From Ornithinimicrobium cryptoxanthini (GTDB taxonomy: Bacteria; Actinomycetota; Actinomycetes; Actinomycetales; Dermatophilaceae), in assembly GCF_023923205.1 (NCBI RefSeq), contig NZ_CP099490.1, positions 3,286,001 through 3,350,000 of the forward strand: 64,000 nt of DNA, given 5' to 3'. A program made the position numbers and the translations under genes. The notes beneath the pieces were generated by a model, which saw only the letters and a program-made list of their open reading frames with translations, ran no database searches and was not told the DNA's origin. Positions 1-7,928 of this stretch are shown here, piece by piece (the first letter of the stretch is position 1; each line of letters starts with the position of its first letter).

Positions 1-626
1 TCGTCCAGGTGGGTCAGCCGGTCGGCAGCTTCTTCGGTCTCCTCCGCGAGGAGGTGACTCAGGGCGATGCCGACGGGCACCAGCAAGGGTGCGATCACCG
101 GCTTCCACAGGCCGCGCCCGACCACGCGCAGGGAGACGCGGAGCTGCTCGCCGACCGCCGCGGGGACGACGCGGCCTCGGACCCGCACCAGCAACCAGTC
201 GAGCTTGACCTCGACGTCGAGCAGACGGTCCCGCTCCGGCCTGAAGCTCGCCTGCGCCATCAGATGCTTGAGGCTGCTGGTGGCGGTGAGGGACCGACAG
301 TCGTCGAGGCTGTCGACGACGACCGTGACCCGACGCCCCGCGTCAGCGCCCTCCTGATATTCCAGGAAGAGCTCGCGCGCATCGGGAGGTCCGCCGATGC
401 CATAGGCGGCGCCGCCCAGGGAAAAGCCCTCAGGCGGGACCCAGCGATAGACCGCCCCGGGCTGCAGGTGCTCCCCGGAGATGAGCCGCACCTGCTCACC
501 GTCGCGGTCGAACAGGCCCACCTGGTCACCGCTGCCCGCGAGCTCCTCCACCACCATGGCGCGCCACCAGGCGTCGAAGCCCTGGTCGCTGGGCCAGGTC
601 ACCGGGGCCACCGCCGTCCATCGCAT
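1..626 (-). CDS. Hypothetical protein, partial (3' end outside window)
   Basis: An uninterrupted reverse frame runs from an ATG at 626 off the left edge of the window, about 208 codons. The ATG is preceded by an AGGA-like ribosome binding site in GACAGGATCACCGG. The protein begins MRWTAVAPVTWPSDQ and is rich in Trp, Asp and Glu early. A more hydrophobic stretch (GLWKPVIAPLLVPVGIALSH) follows near residues 175-195, and then an acidic EETEEA segment. I do not recognise the family. The soluble N-terminal half followed by a hydrophobic segment recalls lipid-binding or SRPBCC-type small proteins, but that is a weak guess. It points away from the FNR-type box at 716-733, so it need not share regulation with the next genes. 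Confidence 0.6.
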   Translation of the reverse strand, partial: MRWTAVAPVTWPSDQGFDAWWRAMVVEELAGSGDQVGLFDRDGEQVRLISGEHLQPGAVYRWVPPEGFSLGGAAYGIGGPPDARELFLEYQEGADAGRRVTVVVDSLDDCRSLTATSSLKHLMAQASFRPERDRLLDVEVKLDWLLVRVRGRVVPAAVGEQLRVSLRVVGRGLWKPVIAPLLVPVGIALSHLLAEETEEAADRLTHLD

Positions 627-715
627 CCGGTGATCCTGTCATCCTGCTTCCCCAAACCCTGCTTCCCGGTGTTCTCCTGCCCTGAGTTCACCCGGGGTTC
701 TCTTGACCTCGGGTT

Positions 716-733
716 CCTTGACCTGGATCAAGG
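716..733. promoter_or_regulatory. FNR/DNR-type operator, perfect inverted repeat
   Basis: CCTTGA-N6-TCAAGG is a perfect 6-bp inverted repeat. Its core TTGAC-N4-ATCAA matches the FNR/DNR-type consensus (TTGAT-N4-ATCAA) at nine of ten arm positions. It lies 62 bp upstream of the small HMA-fold gene at 795. The Crp/Fnr protein encoded at 1108-1815 has Glu199, Ser202 and Arg203 in its recognition helix, the same E-xx-S-R pattern FNR uses to read TTGA. That this protein binds this site is inferred. Confidence 0.7.
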
Positions 734-794
734 ACAGCGAGCGCAACGGGCGAGACGCTGGGTGGAACCCACCGGCCCTCGAGGAATGAGCACC

Positions 795-1022
795 ATGAAG
801 ACCCTGATCACCGCCCGGCTCAGCACCGCGCCACTGGACCCGTCCGCGATCGGACGGATCGTCTCGGCCGTCGGCCGGCTCAGGAGCGTCGACTCGGTGA
901 CCGTCTCTGTCACTGACGCGCGGGTCGACGTCGACTTCGACCCGCACGCGATCACGGTCGAGGAGCTGCGCGAGGTCGTGATGTCCCTGGGCTACCAGGT
1001 GCGAGGCGCCCGGGTCGCCTGA
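795..1022 (+). CDS. Small HMA-fold protein lacking the metal-binding cysteines
   Basis: A 75-residue protein. I chose the ATG at 795 because GAGGA at 781-785 sits 9 bases upstream; an in-frame ATG at 786 is too close to that site. The pattern (TLITARLS strand, helix, VTVSVTDARVDVDF hairpin, helix, LGYQV strand) is the beta-alpha-beta-beta-alpha-beta order of heavy-metal-associated domains. The GMxCxxC metal loop is replaced by LSTAPLDPSA and the protein has no cysteine. It could be a protein-protein interaction module or a divergent sensor rather than a metal chaperone. An FNR-type box upstream suggests oxygen, NO or redox control. The fold call is moderate; the function is unknown. Confidence 0.65.
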   Translation: MKTLITARLSTAPLDPSAIGRIVSAVGRLRSVDSVTVSVTDARVDVDFDPHAITVEELREVVMSLGYQVRGARVA

Positions 1023-1107
1023 GAGGAACCTCGCCTGAGCGGGTCAACGCGTGACCGGGTCGACTCCTGACGGGGCCGGCTTCGGACCGGGACCAGCGCC
1101 GCGAGGC

Positions 1108-1815
1108 CTACTCCGCCAGGTGCAGGAGACGGTCGATGTCCAGGATGACGATGTCCCGGGCCCCCTCCAACGCGATCACGCCAGCATCCTGGAGTCGGCG
1201 CAGCTGCCTGCTCAGGGACTCGGGGGTGGTGTCGAGCAGCGAGGCGATGTCCTTCTTGGCCAGCGGCAGGCGCACGCGGGTCGTGTCGTGCCCAGATCGC
1301 TTGGCCGGCAGTTCCACCAGGTAGCGCGCCAGACGCCCGCCGACCTCGACCGAGGTGACCGCGGCCAGCCGCTCCTCGGTGGCGTCCAGGCGACGGCTCA
1401 CACCCTGCAGCATCCGCAGCCCGATGCTGGGGTGCGCACCGATGAGCTGGCCCAGGTCCTGGTGGCGAAAGACGCACATGCTCCCCGCTTCGAGCGCGGT
1501 CGCATAGTGGTCGGGGCGTCCACCGCCGAGGAAGGCTGACTCCCCCACGAAGTCGCCCGGATGCAGCACCCGGATGATCTGCTCCTGCCCGTCCGCACTG
1601 ATGCGGCTGATCTTGATCATCCCGGTGTGCACGACCATCAGCTGGGAGACGTTGTCGCCGGCGCCATAGATCTGCTCACCCTTGGCCGTCTTCACCTGGC
1701 GCGCCACCGCCGCGACGTCCAGCTGCTCGCCGTGGGTCAGCGCCTGGAACAGCGGGACCCGCGCGACGCACAGGTCGTCCGAACGCTCGGTCACATCGAC
1801 CAGCTCAAGCTTCAT
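1108..1815 (-). CDS. Crp/Fnr family transcriptional regulator
   Basis: A 235-residue regulator with an N-terminal cyclic-nucleotide-binding-like beta roll (about residues 20-130), a long dimerisation helix (about 130-160) and a C-terminal winged helix (about 165-235). The recognition helix TTPESLSRQLRRLQDAG carries E199, S202 and R203, the FNR-type DNA-reading residues. Only Cys16 lies in the N-terminal region, so an FNR-style four-cysteine Fe-S cluster is not evident; haem, NO or redox sensing are alternatives. Its start overlaps the end of fdhD by 11 bp, so the two are probably translationally coupled. The matching TTGAC-N4-ATCAA box at 716-733 is a likely target. Confidence 0.88.
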   Translation of the reverse strand: MKLELVDVTERSDDLCVARVPLFQALTHGEQLDVAAVARQVKTAKGEQIYGAGDNVSQLMVVHTGMIKISRISADGQEQIIRVLHPGDFVGESAFLGGGRPDHYATALEAGSMCVFRHQDLGQLIGAHPSIGLRMLQGVSRRLDATEERLAAVTSVEVGGRLARYLVELPAKRSGHDTTRVRLPLAKKDIASLLDTTPESLSRQLRRLQDAGVIALEGARDIVILDIDRLLHLAE

Positions 1816-2638
1816 CCGTCACCACCCGATCGGCCCGACTATAGACATTGAGTGTCTCACCGCGGTTGAAGCCGATCACGGTCAGCCCGAGATCGGCGCC
1901 CAGCTCGACCGCGAGCGCAGACGGCGCCGACACCGCCGACAGCACCGGGATGCCAGCCATCGCAGCCTTCTGCACCAGCTCGAACGAGGCTCGGCCCGAG
2001 ACCTGCAGCACGGACCCGGTCTCTGGCAGGCGCCCCTCCAGCAGGGCCCAGCCGACCACCTTGTCGACGGCGTTGTGCCGCCCCACGTCCTCGCGCAGAC
2101 ACACGAGCTCACCATCGACGAAGAGCCCTGCAGCATGCACCCCGCCGGTGCGGTCGAAGACCTGCTGCTCCGCCCGCAGCGCCTCCGGCAGACCCAGCAC
2201 CACGTCCAGCGGGAGGGTCAGGGGGTCCTGCGCGACGGCATACGACGAGGTCTTGCGCACCGCCTCGATCGAGGCGGTGCCGCACACGCCACAGCTGCTC
2301 GAGGTGTAGACGTGCCGCTCCATCGAGGTGTCGGGCAGCGCCACGCCCTCGGCGAGCCTCACATCGATCACGTTGTAGTCGCGCTCGCCGCCGGCAGAGA
2401 TCCCGGAGCGATAGTCCATCGCGCGGATCTGCTCCCGAGCCGTGACGACGCCCTCGCTGACCAGGAAGCCGGCGACCAGCTCGAAGTCGTGGCCAGGGGT
2501 CCGCATGGTGACGGAGAAGGAGCGCCCACCGAGGCGGATCTCCAGCGGCTCCTCACCAGCGAGTATGTCGGCGCGCACCCGGGTGGACCCGTCCCGTCCC
2601 AGCCGGGTCACCCGCCAGGGTCTGGTCACGCGCGCCAT
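1805..2638 (-). CDS. fdhD: Formate dehydrogenase accessory sulfurtransferase FdhD
   Basis: A 277-residue FdhD homologue. FdhD carries sulfur from a cysteine desulfurase to the molybdenum or tungsten cofactor of formate dehydrogenase and is needed for its activity. The diagnostic CGVCG motif is at about residues 116-120, followed by conserved segments GGVHAAG, REDVGRHNAVDK, SGRASFELVQKA and GFNRGETLNVYS. It is the first gene of a two-gene unit with the Crp/Fnr regulator, which suggests anaerobic or redox control of formate metabolism. No formate dehydrogenase subunit lies in this window. Length is normal for the family. Confidence 0.95.
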   Translation of the reverse strand: MARVTRPWRVTRLGRDGSTRVRADILAGEEPLEIRLGGRSFSVTMRTPGHDFELVAGFLVSEGVVTAREQIRAMDYRSGISAGGERDYNVIDVRLAEGVALPDTSMERHVYTSSSCGVCGTASIEAVRKTSSYAVAQDPLTLPLDVVLGLPEALRAEQQVFDRTGGVHAAGLFVDGELVCLREDVGRHNAVDKVVGWALLEGRLPETGSVLQVSGRASFELVQKAAMAGIPVLSAVSAPSALAVELGADLGLTVIGFNRGETLNVYSRADRVVTDEA

Positions 2639-2707
2639 GGAAGCCTCCTGGCCCCAGCGTAGCCACGCGTGCGGGGGCAGGTATCACCGCCTGGATAGGG
2701 TCAACCT

Positions 2708-3163
2708 ATGACTGAGGCCCTGCCCGTGGTGGAGATGTGGAGCGACGGGGCGTGCAAGGGCAACCCCGGCGTCGGCGGGTGGGGCGTGTGGATGCGGTCG
2801 GGCAGTCATGAGCGGGAGCTGTGCGGCGGCGAAGCGCTGACGACCAACAACCAGATGGAGCTGCAGGCGGTCATCGAGGGACTGCGGACCCTGAACCAGC
2901 CGTGCCAGGTGACGCTGCACGTCGACTCGTCCTATGTGATGAACGGCATGCGCTCCTGGATCGCCGGCTGGAAGCGCAACGGCTGGAAGACCGCGGCCAA
3001 GAAGCCGGTGAAGAACGTCGAGCTGTGGCAGGCGCTCGACAACGAGGTCAGCCGGCACACCGTGCACTGGGTCTGGGTCAAGGGCCACTCGGGCGACCCG
3101 GGCAACGAGCGCGCCGACGCGCTCGCCAACCAGGGCGTGGACACCATCCGCGCGCACTCCTAG
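2708..3163 (+). CDS. rnhA: Ribonuclease HI
   Basis: A 151-residue RNase HI, which cuts the RNA strand of RNA:DNA hybrids. The catalytic acids are visible: Asp13 in [10 protein letters not shown], Glu51 in NNQMELQA, Asp73 in HVDSSYV and Asp137 in NERADALA. His127 lies in [10 protein letters not shown]. The basic handle segment around [13 protein letters not shown] (residues 88-100) is present, as in the E. coli type. It is divergent from fdhD across a 69-bp gap. Its terminal codons and stop (CGCGCACTCCTAGG) are repeated 33 bp downstream. Confidence 0.95.
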   Translation: MTEALPVVEMWSDGACKGNPGVGGWGVWMRSGSHERELCGGEALTTNNQMELQAVIEGLRTLNQPCQVTLHVDSSYVMNGMRSWIAGWKRNGWKTAAKKPVKNVELWQALDNEVSRHTVHWVWVKGHSGDPGNERADALANQGVDTIRAHS

Positions 3164-3197
3164 GCCATGCGCACTAGGGCGATCGCGCACTCCTAGG
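3151..3197 (+). repeat. 14-bp direct repeat spanning the rnhA stop codon
   Basis: CGCGCACTCCTAGG at 3151-3164 contains the last codons and TAG stop of rnhA. It recurs exactly at 3184-3197, just before the HAD gene. Similar duplications of a TAG-stop context occur after the malic enzyme gene and after the ATP-grasp gene. Confidence 0.75.
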
Positions 3198-3212
3198 GCG
3201 TTGTCGGGCACG

Positions 3213-3905
3213 ATGGACCGCGTGAGTACCCTCCCCATCGCGGCCGTCGTCTTCGACATGGACGGCGTGCTGACCGACACCGAGACCATCTGGGACGAGG
3301 TCCGCCGCGGGCTGGCGGAGCAGGATGGCGTGGCCTGGCCCGAGGGAGCGACCCAGGCCATGATGGGCATGTCGACGCCCGAGTGGTCCGCCTACCTCAC
3401 CACCACGGTGGGGGTCCGTGGCGACCCGGGCGAGCGCACGCTCGAGGCGATGGCGGCGCGATATCGCAAGCACCTCCCGATCCTTCCAGGAGCGGTGGAG
3501 GCCGTGCAGCGGCTGGCCGCCAGGTGGCCCTTGGCCCTCGCCTCGTCCTCGGCCCGCCGCCTGATCGACACCTCGCTCGAGACCCTCGGCATCACCGACC
3601 TCTTCCAGGTCTCGGTGTCGACCGAAGAGGTCGCCAGGGGCAAGCCAGCACCTGATGGATTCCTGCGGGCCTGCGAGCTGCTCGGCGTGGAACCTGCCCG
3701 GGCGGTGGCTCTCGAGGACTCCAGCAACGGTCTGCGGTCGGCCTCGGCCGCCGGGATGCGCGTCATCGCCGTCCCCCACAAGGCCTTCCCGCCCGCCGAT
3801 GATGCCCTCGCGCTCGCTGATGTAGTCGTGGGCAGTCTCGATGAGGTCACTGTCGACCTGGTCGCTGGCCTGGGATCGTCGGACGTCTCGCGCCCCCCGC
3901 GATGA
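3213..3905 (+). CDS. HAD-superfamily hydrolase, beta-phosphoglucomutase-like subfamily
   Basis: About 230 residues. HAD motif I is FDMDGVLTD with nucleophile Asp15 and acid/base Asp17. Motif II lies in LASSSARR, motif III is the Lys in GKPAPDGF, and motif IV is LEDSSNG. A helical cap occupies roughly residues 20-85. This places it among phosphoglycolate phosphatase or beta-phosphoglucomutase-like enzymes; the substrate is not predictable. The start is uncertain: TTG 3201, ATG 3213 and GTG 3222 are in frame and none has a strong Shine-Dalgarno. I used the ATG. It lies close behind rnhA on the same strand and is followed by a short tandem repeat tract. Confidence 0.85.
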   Translation: MDRVSTLPIAAVVFDMDGVLTDTETIWDEVRRGLAEQDGVAWPEGATQAMMGMSTPEWSAYLTTTVGVRGDPGERTLEAMAARYRKHLPILPGAVEAVQRLAARWPLALASSSARRLIDTSLETLGITDLFQVSVSTEEVARGKPAPDGFLRACELLGVEPARAVALEDSSNGLRSASAAGMRVIAVPHKAFPPADDALALADVVVGSLDEVTVDLVAGLGSSDVSRPPR

Positions 3906-3913
3906 CCCACGGC

Positions 3914-4038
3914 CACCTCCTGGAAGGGTCGGGCCAGGAATCAGTCGGGCCAGGAATCAGTCGGGCCTGGGATCAGTCGGGCCTGGAAGGGTCAGGCCTG
4001 GAAGGGTCAGGCCTGGAAACAGTCGGGCCCAGAACCGG
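3914..4038. repeat. 15-16-bp imperfect tandem repeat tract
   Basis: About seven consecutive copies of a 15-16-bp unit with consensus TCGGGCCTGGAATCAG lie between the HAD gene and the convergent DUF222/HNH gene. Variants read TCGGGCCAGGAATCAG (two exact copies at 3929 and 3945), TCGGGCCTGGGATCAG and TCAGGCCTGGAAGGG. Nothing else is visible in the rest of this gap (4039-4111). Confidence 0.8.
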
Positions 4039-4111
4039 CCTAGAAGGGGGTCTCGGCGTGGGTGTGACCCCGCTGTCCCGGTGTGGGTTGGCGGGGTCGG
4101 GGGCGTGGCCG

Positions 4112-5677
4112 CTAGGTGTCGACCAGGGGTGCGGCGTGGGTCCCGGTGCTGGTTCCTGGGAGGTGCCAGGTGACTTCGGTGGCGGTGATGGTGGCGGTGT
4201 AGCCGTAGCGGTGGACGGTGACGTGGTGTCGTCGGCACAGGGCGGCGGCGTTGGACAGGTCTGTGGCGCCGCCGAAGATCCAGTGGATGACGTGGTGGAG
4301 GTCGGTCCAGGACGTGGGCATCGTGCAGCCCGGGAAGGAGCAGCCTTTGTCCCGCAGGTGGACTGCTTTGCGTTGTGCGGGGGTGAACAACCGCCGGGTG
4401 GTGCCGACGTCTAACGGTTCAGACGGGCCGCCTAGGACGATGGGGATGATCTGCGCGTCGCAGGCCAGGCGCCGGATCGTCCCGGCGGAGAGGCGTTGAC
4501 CGGTGGCCGTCGTCCCCCCGCCACTGACCTTGCCAGCCAGGGCCTCGTGGCCGATGGTGACCTGGATCTTGGCCTTGTCGGTAACGACCGTGCCTTCGGG
4601 GGCGGCGACGCCGCGGCCGATGATCTCGAGCAGGGCGTCAGCACGGCGGGTGGAGGCGGTGCGCGGGTCCAGTTGGTGGGCGCCGTGCTCATCAGCGCCG
4701 GGACGGGGCTTGGACAACGGGTCCAGCGCGGCGAGCAGGATCGCTTCGGCTTCGTCGTCGAGCAGGAGCTGCCACTCGGCCAGGCCGGCCACGGTCCCGG
4801 TGCGGCGTAGCAGCCGCCGGGCGCCTTGCTTGTCGTCGAGCTCGTCATCGTCATCAGGCTCGATGAGAAGCTTCTTGGCCTCGGTCCCGATCTGGGCCAG
4901 GGCACGCAGCCCGGTGGTCTCGACGATGTCGGTCATCACATCGGTCAGGGCCTGCAACGACTCTTTCGTCGCGATCGGGGTCAGCTCCTGGGTCAGGCGG
5001 GTGATGATGTTGGCCCGCGAGACCCGGGCACTGCCGTCGGTCACCTTCTCGGACAGGGCCTCGAACCGGTCATCGTCGATAGCGGCTGCGACGCGGGCGG
5101 TGGCCAGGGCTTCGGGACGGTCGATCATCGGGGCCCACGTGGTGATCCAGTCCGGGACCGTGTGCCCGGACTCCCCCGGCAGCCCGCGGGTGATCGCCTC
5201 ATGGGTAGCCGCAGTCAACAGTGACTGCGCGGCCTGGACCAGGGCCTGCGCCGCGCCGATCGTCTCCCCGAGTGCTTCCTCGGGCAACGTCTCAAGGGGG
5301 AAGTCGCCTGCGAGCATCTGGGTCATGTGCGCCGTCCCGGCAGCGAACTCGGGAACCTCATGACCGCTGGCCGTCAACCGCGGACCACCATCAGCACGCC
5401 CGGAGCCGTCCAGGTCGCCCGCAGCCTGCGGGTCGGCATCGTCGGGCGGGACCAACGGTCCACTGCAGGAAGAGGCTTCCCGCAACGGACCAGTGCCGAT
5501 CACCGGGCGATACTTCATCGGCCCACGCCCACCAGCGTCCGCGCCGTCCTGGTCCGTGCCGTCCTGGTCCGTGCCGTCTTGGGCGGTGTTGTCCTGGGTG
5601 GGCACGTCAGGAGCGGCGACGGTGGCCCCACCGTGACTGTCCGACCTCGACCCCTGATCCATAATTAGAACATACAT
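4112..5677 (-). CDS. DUF222 / HNH endonuclease domain protein (13E12-like)
   Basis: A 521-residue protein. The centre (about residues 110-400) is an Ala/Leu-rich helical DUF222 region. The C-terminus (about 435-495) is an HNH nuclease domain, with CSFPGC, the DLHHVIHW segment carrying the catalytic HH, and the LCRRHH zinc/HNH closing motif. The first 100 residues are low-complexity and Asp/Gln/Gly-rich (repeated DGTDQ). Proteins of this type are abundant, multicopy and horizontally mobile in actinobacteria; their biological role is unsettled. Two starts are possible, ATG 5677 and ATG 5662, neither with a clear ribosome binding site. It stands alone, flanked by repeats and a gene remnant. Confidence 0.88.
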   Translation of the reverse strand: MYVLIMDQGSRSDSHGGATVAAPDVPTQDNTAQDGTDQDGTDQDGADAGGRGPMKYRPVIGTGPLREASSCSGPLVPPDDADPQAAGDLDGSGRADGGPRLTASGHEVPEFAAGTAHMTQMLAGDFPLETLPEEALGETIGAAQALVQAAQSLLTAATHEAITRGLPGESGHTVPDWITTWAPMIDRPEALATARVAAAIDDDRFEALSEKVTDGSARVSRANIITRLTQELTPIATKESLQALTDVMTDIVETTGLRALAQIGTEAKKLLIEPDDDDELDDKQGARRLLRRTGTVAGLAEWQLLLDDEAEAILLAALDPLSKPRPGADEHGAHQLDPRTASTRRADALLEIIGRGVAAPEGTVVTDKAKIQVTIGHEALAGKVSGGGTTATGQRLSAGTIRRLACDAQIIPIVLGGPSEPLDVGTTRRLFTPAQRKAVHLRDKGCSFPGCTMPTSWTDLHHVIHWIFGGATDLSNAAALCRRHHVTVHRYGYTATITATEVTWHLPGTSTGTHAAPLVDT

Positions 5678-5766
5678 GCCACTACCGACAGAGCCCTGAC
5701 CAGCACAAACGCGGGTGCACGACAGTTCAGGGGGAGCAGCGCCGCGATGGAGGGCAGACCTGCTCG

Positions 5767-5853
5767 CTACCAGGTGAGCACGAGCTCGCCGGTGCTGTGC
5801 CCCCGTTCGCCAAGAGTGTGCGCGTCGGCGACGCGTTCGATCGGGAAGGTCAC
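5767..5853 (-). pseudogene. 3' remnant of a zinc-type alcohol dehydrogenase / quinone oxidoreductase
   Basis: Reading the reverse strand immediately past the acyltransferase stop gives a 28-residue open stretch ending in a stop. It includes FPIERVADAHTLGERGH and then TGELVLTW. This is the characteristic C-terminus of NADPH:quinone oxidoreductases and zinc-dependent alcohol dehydrogenases (family pattern: FPL..aaeAHrl.esG...GKiVL). No upstream part of such a gene is present; the adjacent sequence is the acyltransferase 3' end, with which it shares 4 bp. I infer a recombination junction where the surface-polysaccharide pair replaced the rest of an oxidoreductase gene. Confidence 0.65.
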
Positions 5854-7928
5854 CGGACGGGGTCGCTGGGGACCAGCGGCAGAACGAGAGCCGCCAGGTG
5901 CGAGCTCAGACTCCGGACATAGGTCGCGCTGAGGTGGTTGCTGTCGCGATAGACCGGCACCCCGCCGATCACCGGAGAGCAGGTCTCCAGCGGGCAGATG
6001 TAGTCCGTGAGGTCGATGAGCGGCAGGTCGGGCCGCAGCGCGATGAGCGCGATCTGTCCGGTGCCGGCCCGGGCCAGCCCCGACTCGCGCGAGAAGGAGC
6101 ACCTGGTCAGTTCCTGCGGGTTCTCCAGCATGCAGTGCCGCATGTTTTCGTCGGCCCGCGGGACGTCCCGAATCACGCCGACCCGGATGCCCACCGCCTC
6201 GAGCGGCGCGATGGCCCGCTCCAGTCCCTCCGCCATGGCCCCGGGCTCGATTCCGTAGGAGGCGTGGGAGGACAGGACCAGGTCCGGCTCCATCGTGAGC
6301 AGGTCCGCTCGGACGGCATCGTTCCAGTCGAGACACTGCCAGTAGGTCGCCCCCGCACGCTGGATGTCAACACCGCCGACGAAGGGACAGGACGACTTGG
6401 TCATCATCCCGATCCGCCATCCGTTTGCGCGGCCCAGCAGGTCCATCGCCGTGAGCCACTGACCGGCGTGCGAGTCTCCGACGAGCACGACCAGGATTGC
6501 GCCGTCCGGGTCACCAGCCTCGCAGAAACCGGGTTTGGTGGCGGTCAGACCGACGTGACAACCCTCCGGTTGGTATGCCGGAAGGTCGGCCTCCAGTGCA
6601 TCCAGTGGTGGGTCCATGGCCTCCATAACGTCCACGGCCACGCCGGCCTCAGACTCGATGGGGTCATCCCCAAGCACCATGGCCCCGAAAGGGTCCCGGA
6701 CGACCTGCACCGCCTCCGGCAACACCCAGCTGGGCGACTCGTCCGGCACCTGTGGCCCGGCGGCCAGGAAGACTGCAGAGCCCGCGATGAGGCCTGCGAG
6801 CGAACAGTTGAACCCGAGCCGCAAGGACCGCCTGGTGAGGGTCAACCTGCTGAAGCGGCTGCCGGCCGCGCGAACTGGCTCCTCGACATACTTCCAGGAG
6901 AGCCAGGCGGGGACGACAGACAGGGCAGCCACGGACAGTCCGGCCACCAGCGGCACCTGGTGACCGTCGCCGAGCAGCTGCATGGCCACGACCAGCAGCG
7001 GCCAGTGCCACAGATAGAGGCTGTAGGAGATCTTGCCCAGGAACTGCATGGGCGGCGGGCGCAGGGCGATGATCGGGCCATGTCGGCCAGCGGCCGGTCC
7101 GGCCATCAGCACCAGTGCCGCCCCGACGGTGGGCAGCAGCGCCTGCCAGCCGGGGAACGGCGTCGTCTCGGAGTAGGTCACGATCGCCAGCAGGATCATC
7201 GCCAGACCCAGCCATCCGCCTACCCTCGCGACGGACCGGCGCAGGTGGTGCCACTCGGCCGCGCCGAGTGCCACAAAGCCCCCCAGCGCGAGCTCCCAGA
7301 TGCGGGTCGGGGTCACGAAGTAGGCGACGGAAGGATTGGCGGCGGTCAGATAGATCGAGTAGGCCAACGAGCTGACGAAGGCAACAGCTGTCACGGCGAC
7401 AACTCCGCCACGCAGCCGCCGACGGAAGATCACCGGCACCAGAAGGAGGAGGACCGGCCAGACGATGTAGAACTGCTCCTCCACGGCGAGGGACCAGAAG
7501 TGTTGGAGCGGGCTGGGGGCCTGGTCCTGGGCCAGGTAGTCGACCGAACCGCCCGCCAGGGTCCAGTTGACGACATAGGCAGCGCTGGCGGCGATGTCCC
7601 TGCCGATGTCCGGCCAGCGATGCGACGGCAGGAGTGTCAGGCTCAGGATCGCGGTGCCGAGCAGCGCGGCGAGCGCGGCCGGCAGCAACCGACGTGCCCG
7701 CCGGGCATAGAACGCGGCGAGCTTGATCGTGCCGTCCCGTTCGAGCTCGGTGACCAGGATCGTGGTCATCAGGAAGCCCGAGATGACGAAGAAGACGTCG
7801 ACACCCACATAGCCACCCGGCAGCCACGGGAGTCCCGCGTGCCACAGCACGACGGCCAGCACCGAGACCGCTCGCAGGCCCTCGATGTCCTGGCGGAACC
7901 CGGCACGCCTTCGCGCCGACGGGCTCAT
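5850..7928 (-). CDS. Membrane acyltransferase (acyltransferase-3 / SGNH, OafA-type)
   Basis: A 692-residue two-domain protein. The N-terminal membrane domain (about residues 10-350) starts with the family signature FRQDIEGLRAVSVLAVVLWH, followed by GGYVGVDVFFVISGFLM, and has around ten transmembrane segments. The C-terminal periplasmic domain (about 460-690) is SGNH-hydrolase-like, with the block I serine in VGDSHAGQW and the catalytic Asp-His pair in DSNHLS. Such proteins O-acylate surface polysaccharides or peptidoglycan. It overlaps the upstream Wzz-like gene by 4 bp (ATGA), so the two are coupled and likely act on the same glycan. Its 3' end abuts an oxidoreductase remnant, which hints at acquisition. 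Confidence 0.92.
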   Translation of the reverse strand: MSPSARRRAGFRQDIEGLRAVSVLAVVLWHAGLPWLPGGYVGVDVFFVISGFLMTTILVTELERDGTIKLAAFYARRARRLLPAALAALLGTAILSLTLLPSHRWPDIGRDIAASAAYVVNWTLAGGSVDYLAQDQAPSPLQHFWSLAVEEQFYIVWPVLLLLVPVIFRRRLRGGVVAVTAVAFVSSLAYSIYLTAANPSVAYFVTPTRIWELALGGFVALGAAEWHHLRRSVARVGGWLGLAMILLAIVTYSETTPFPGWQALLPTVGAALVLMAGPAAGRHGPIIALRPPPMQFLGKISYSLYLWHWPLLVVAMQLLGDGHQVPLVAGLSVAALSVVPAWLSWKYVEEPVRAAGSRFSRLTLTRRSLRLGFNCSLAGLIAGSAVFLAAGPQVPDESPSWVLPEAVQVVRDPFGAMVLGDDPIESEAGVAVDVMEAMDPPLDALEADLPAYQPEGCHVGLTATKPGFCEAGDPDGAILVVLVGDSHAGQWLTAMDLLGRANGWRIGMMTKSSCPFVGGVDIQRAGATYWQCLDWNDAVRADLLTMEPDLVLSSHASYGIEPGAMAEGLERAIAPLEAVGIRVGVIRDVPRADENMRHCMLENPQELTRCSFSRESGLARAGTGQIALIALRPDLPLIDLTDYICPLETCSPVIGGVPVYRDSNHLSATYVRSLSSHLAALVLPLVPSDPVR

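Noticed and set aside
9..794. Long forward reading frame in front of the HMA-like gene
   Set aside because: The reverse frame 1-626 has a better start and normal composition; the forward frame is a GC-rich shadow that only becomes coding after 795.
4112..5677. Intron- or IS-encoded nuclease
   Set aside because: DUF222-HNH proteins are common stand-alone actinobacterial genes; no terminal inverted repeats or target duplications were seen around it.
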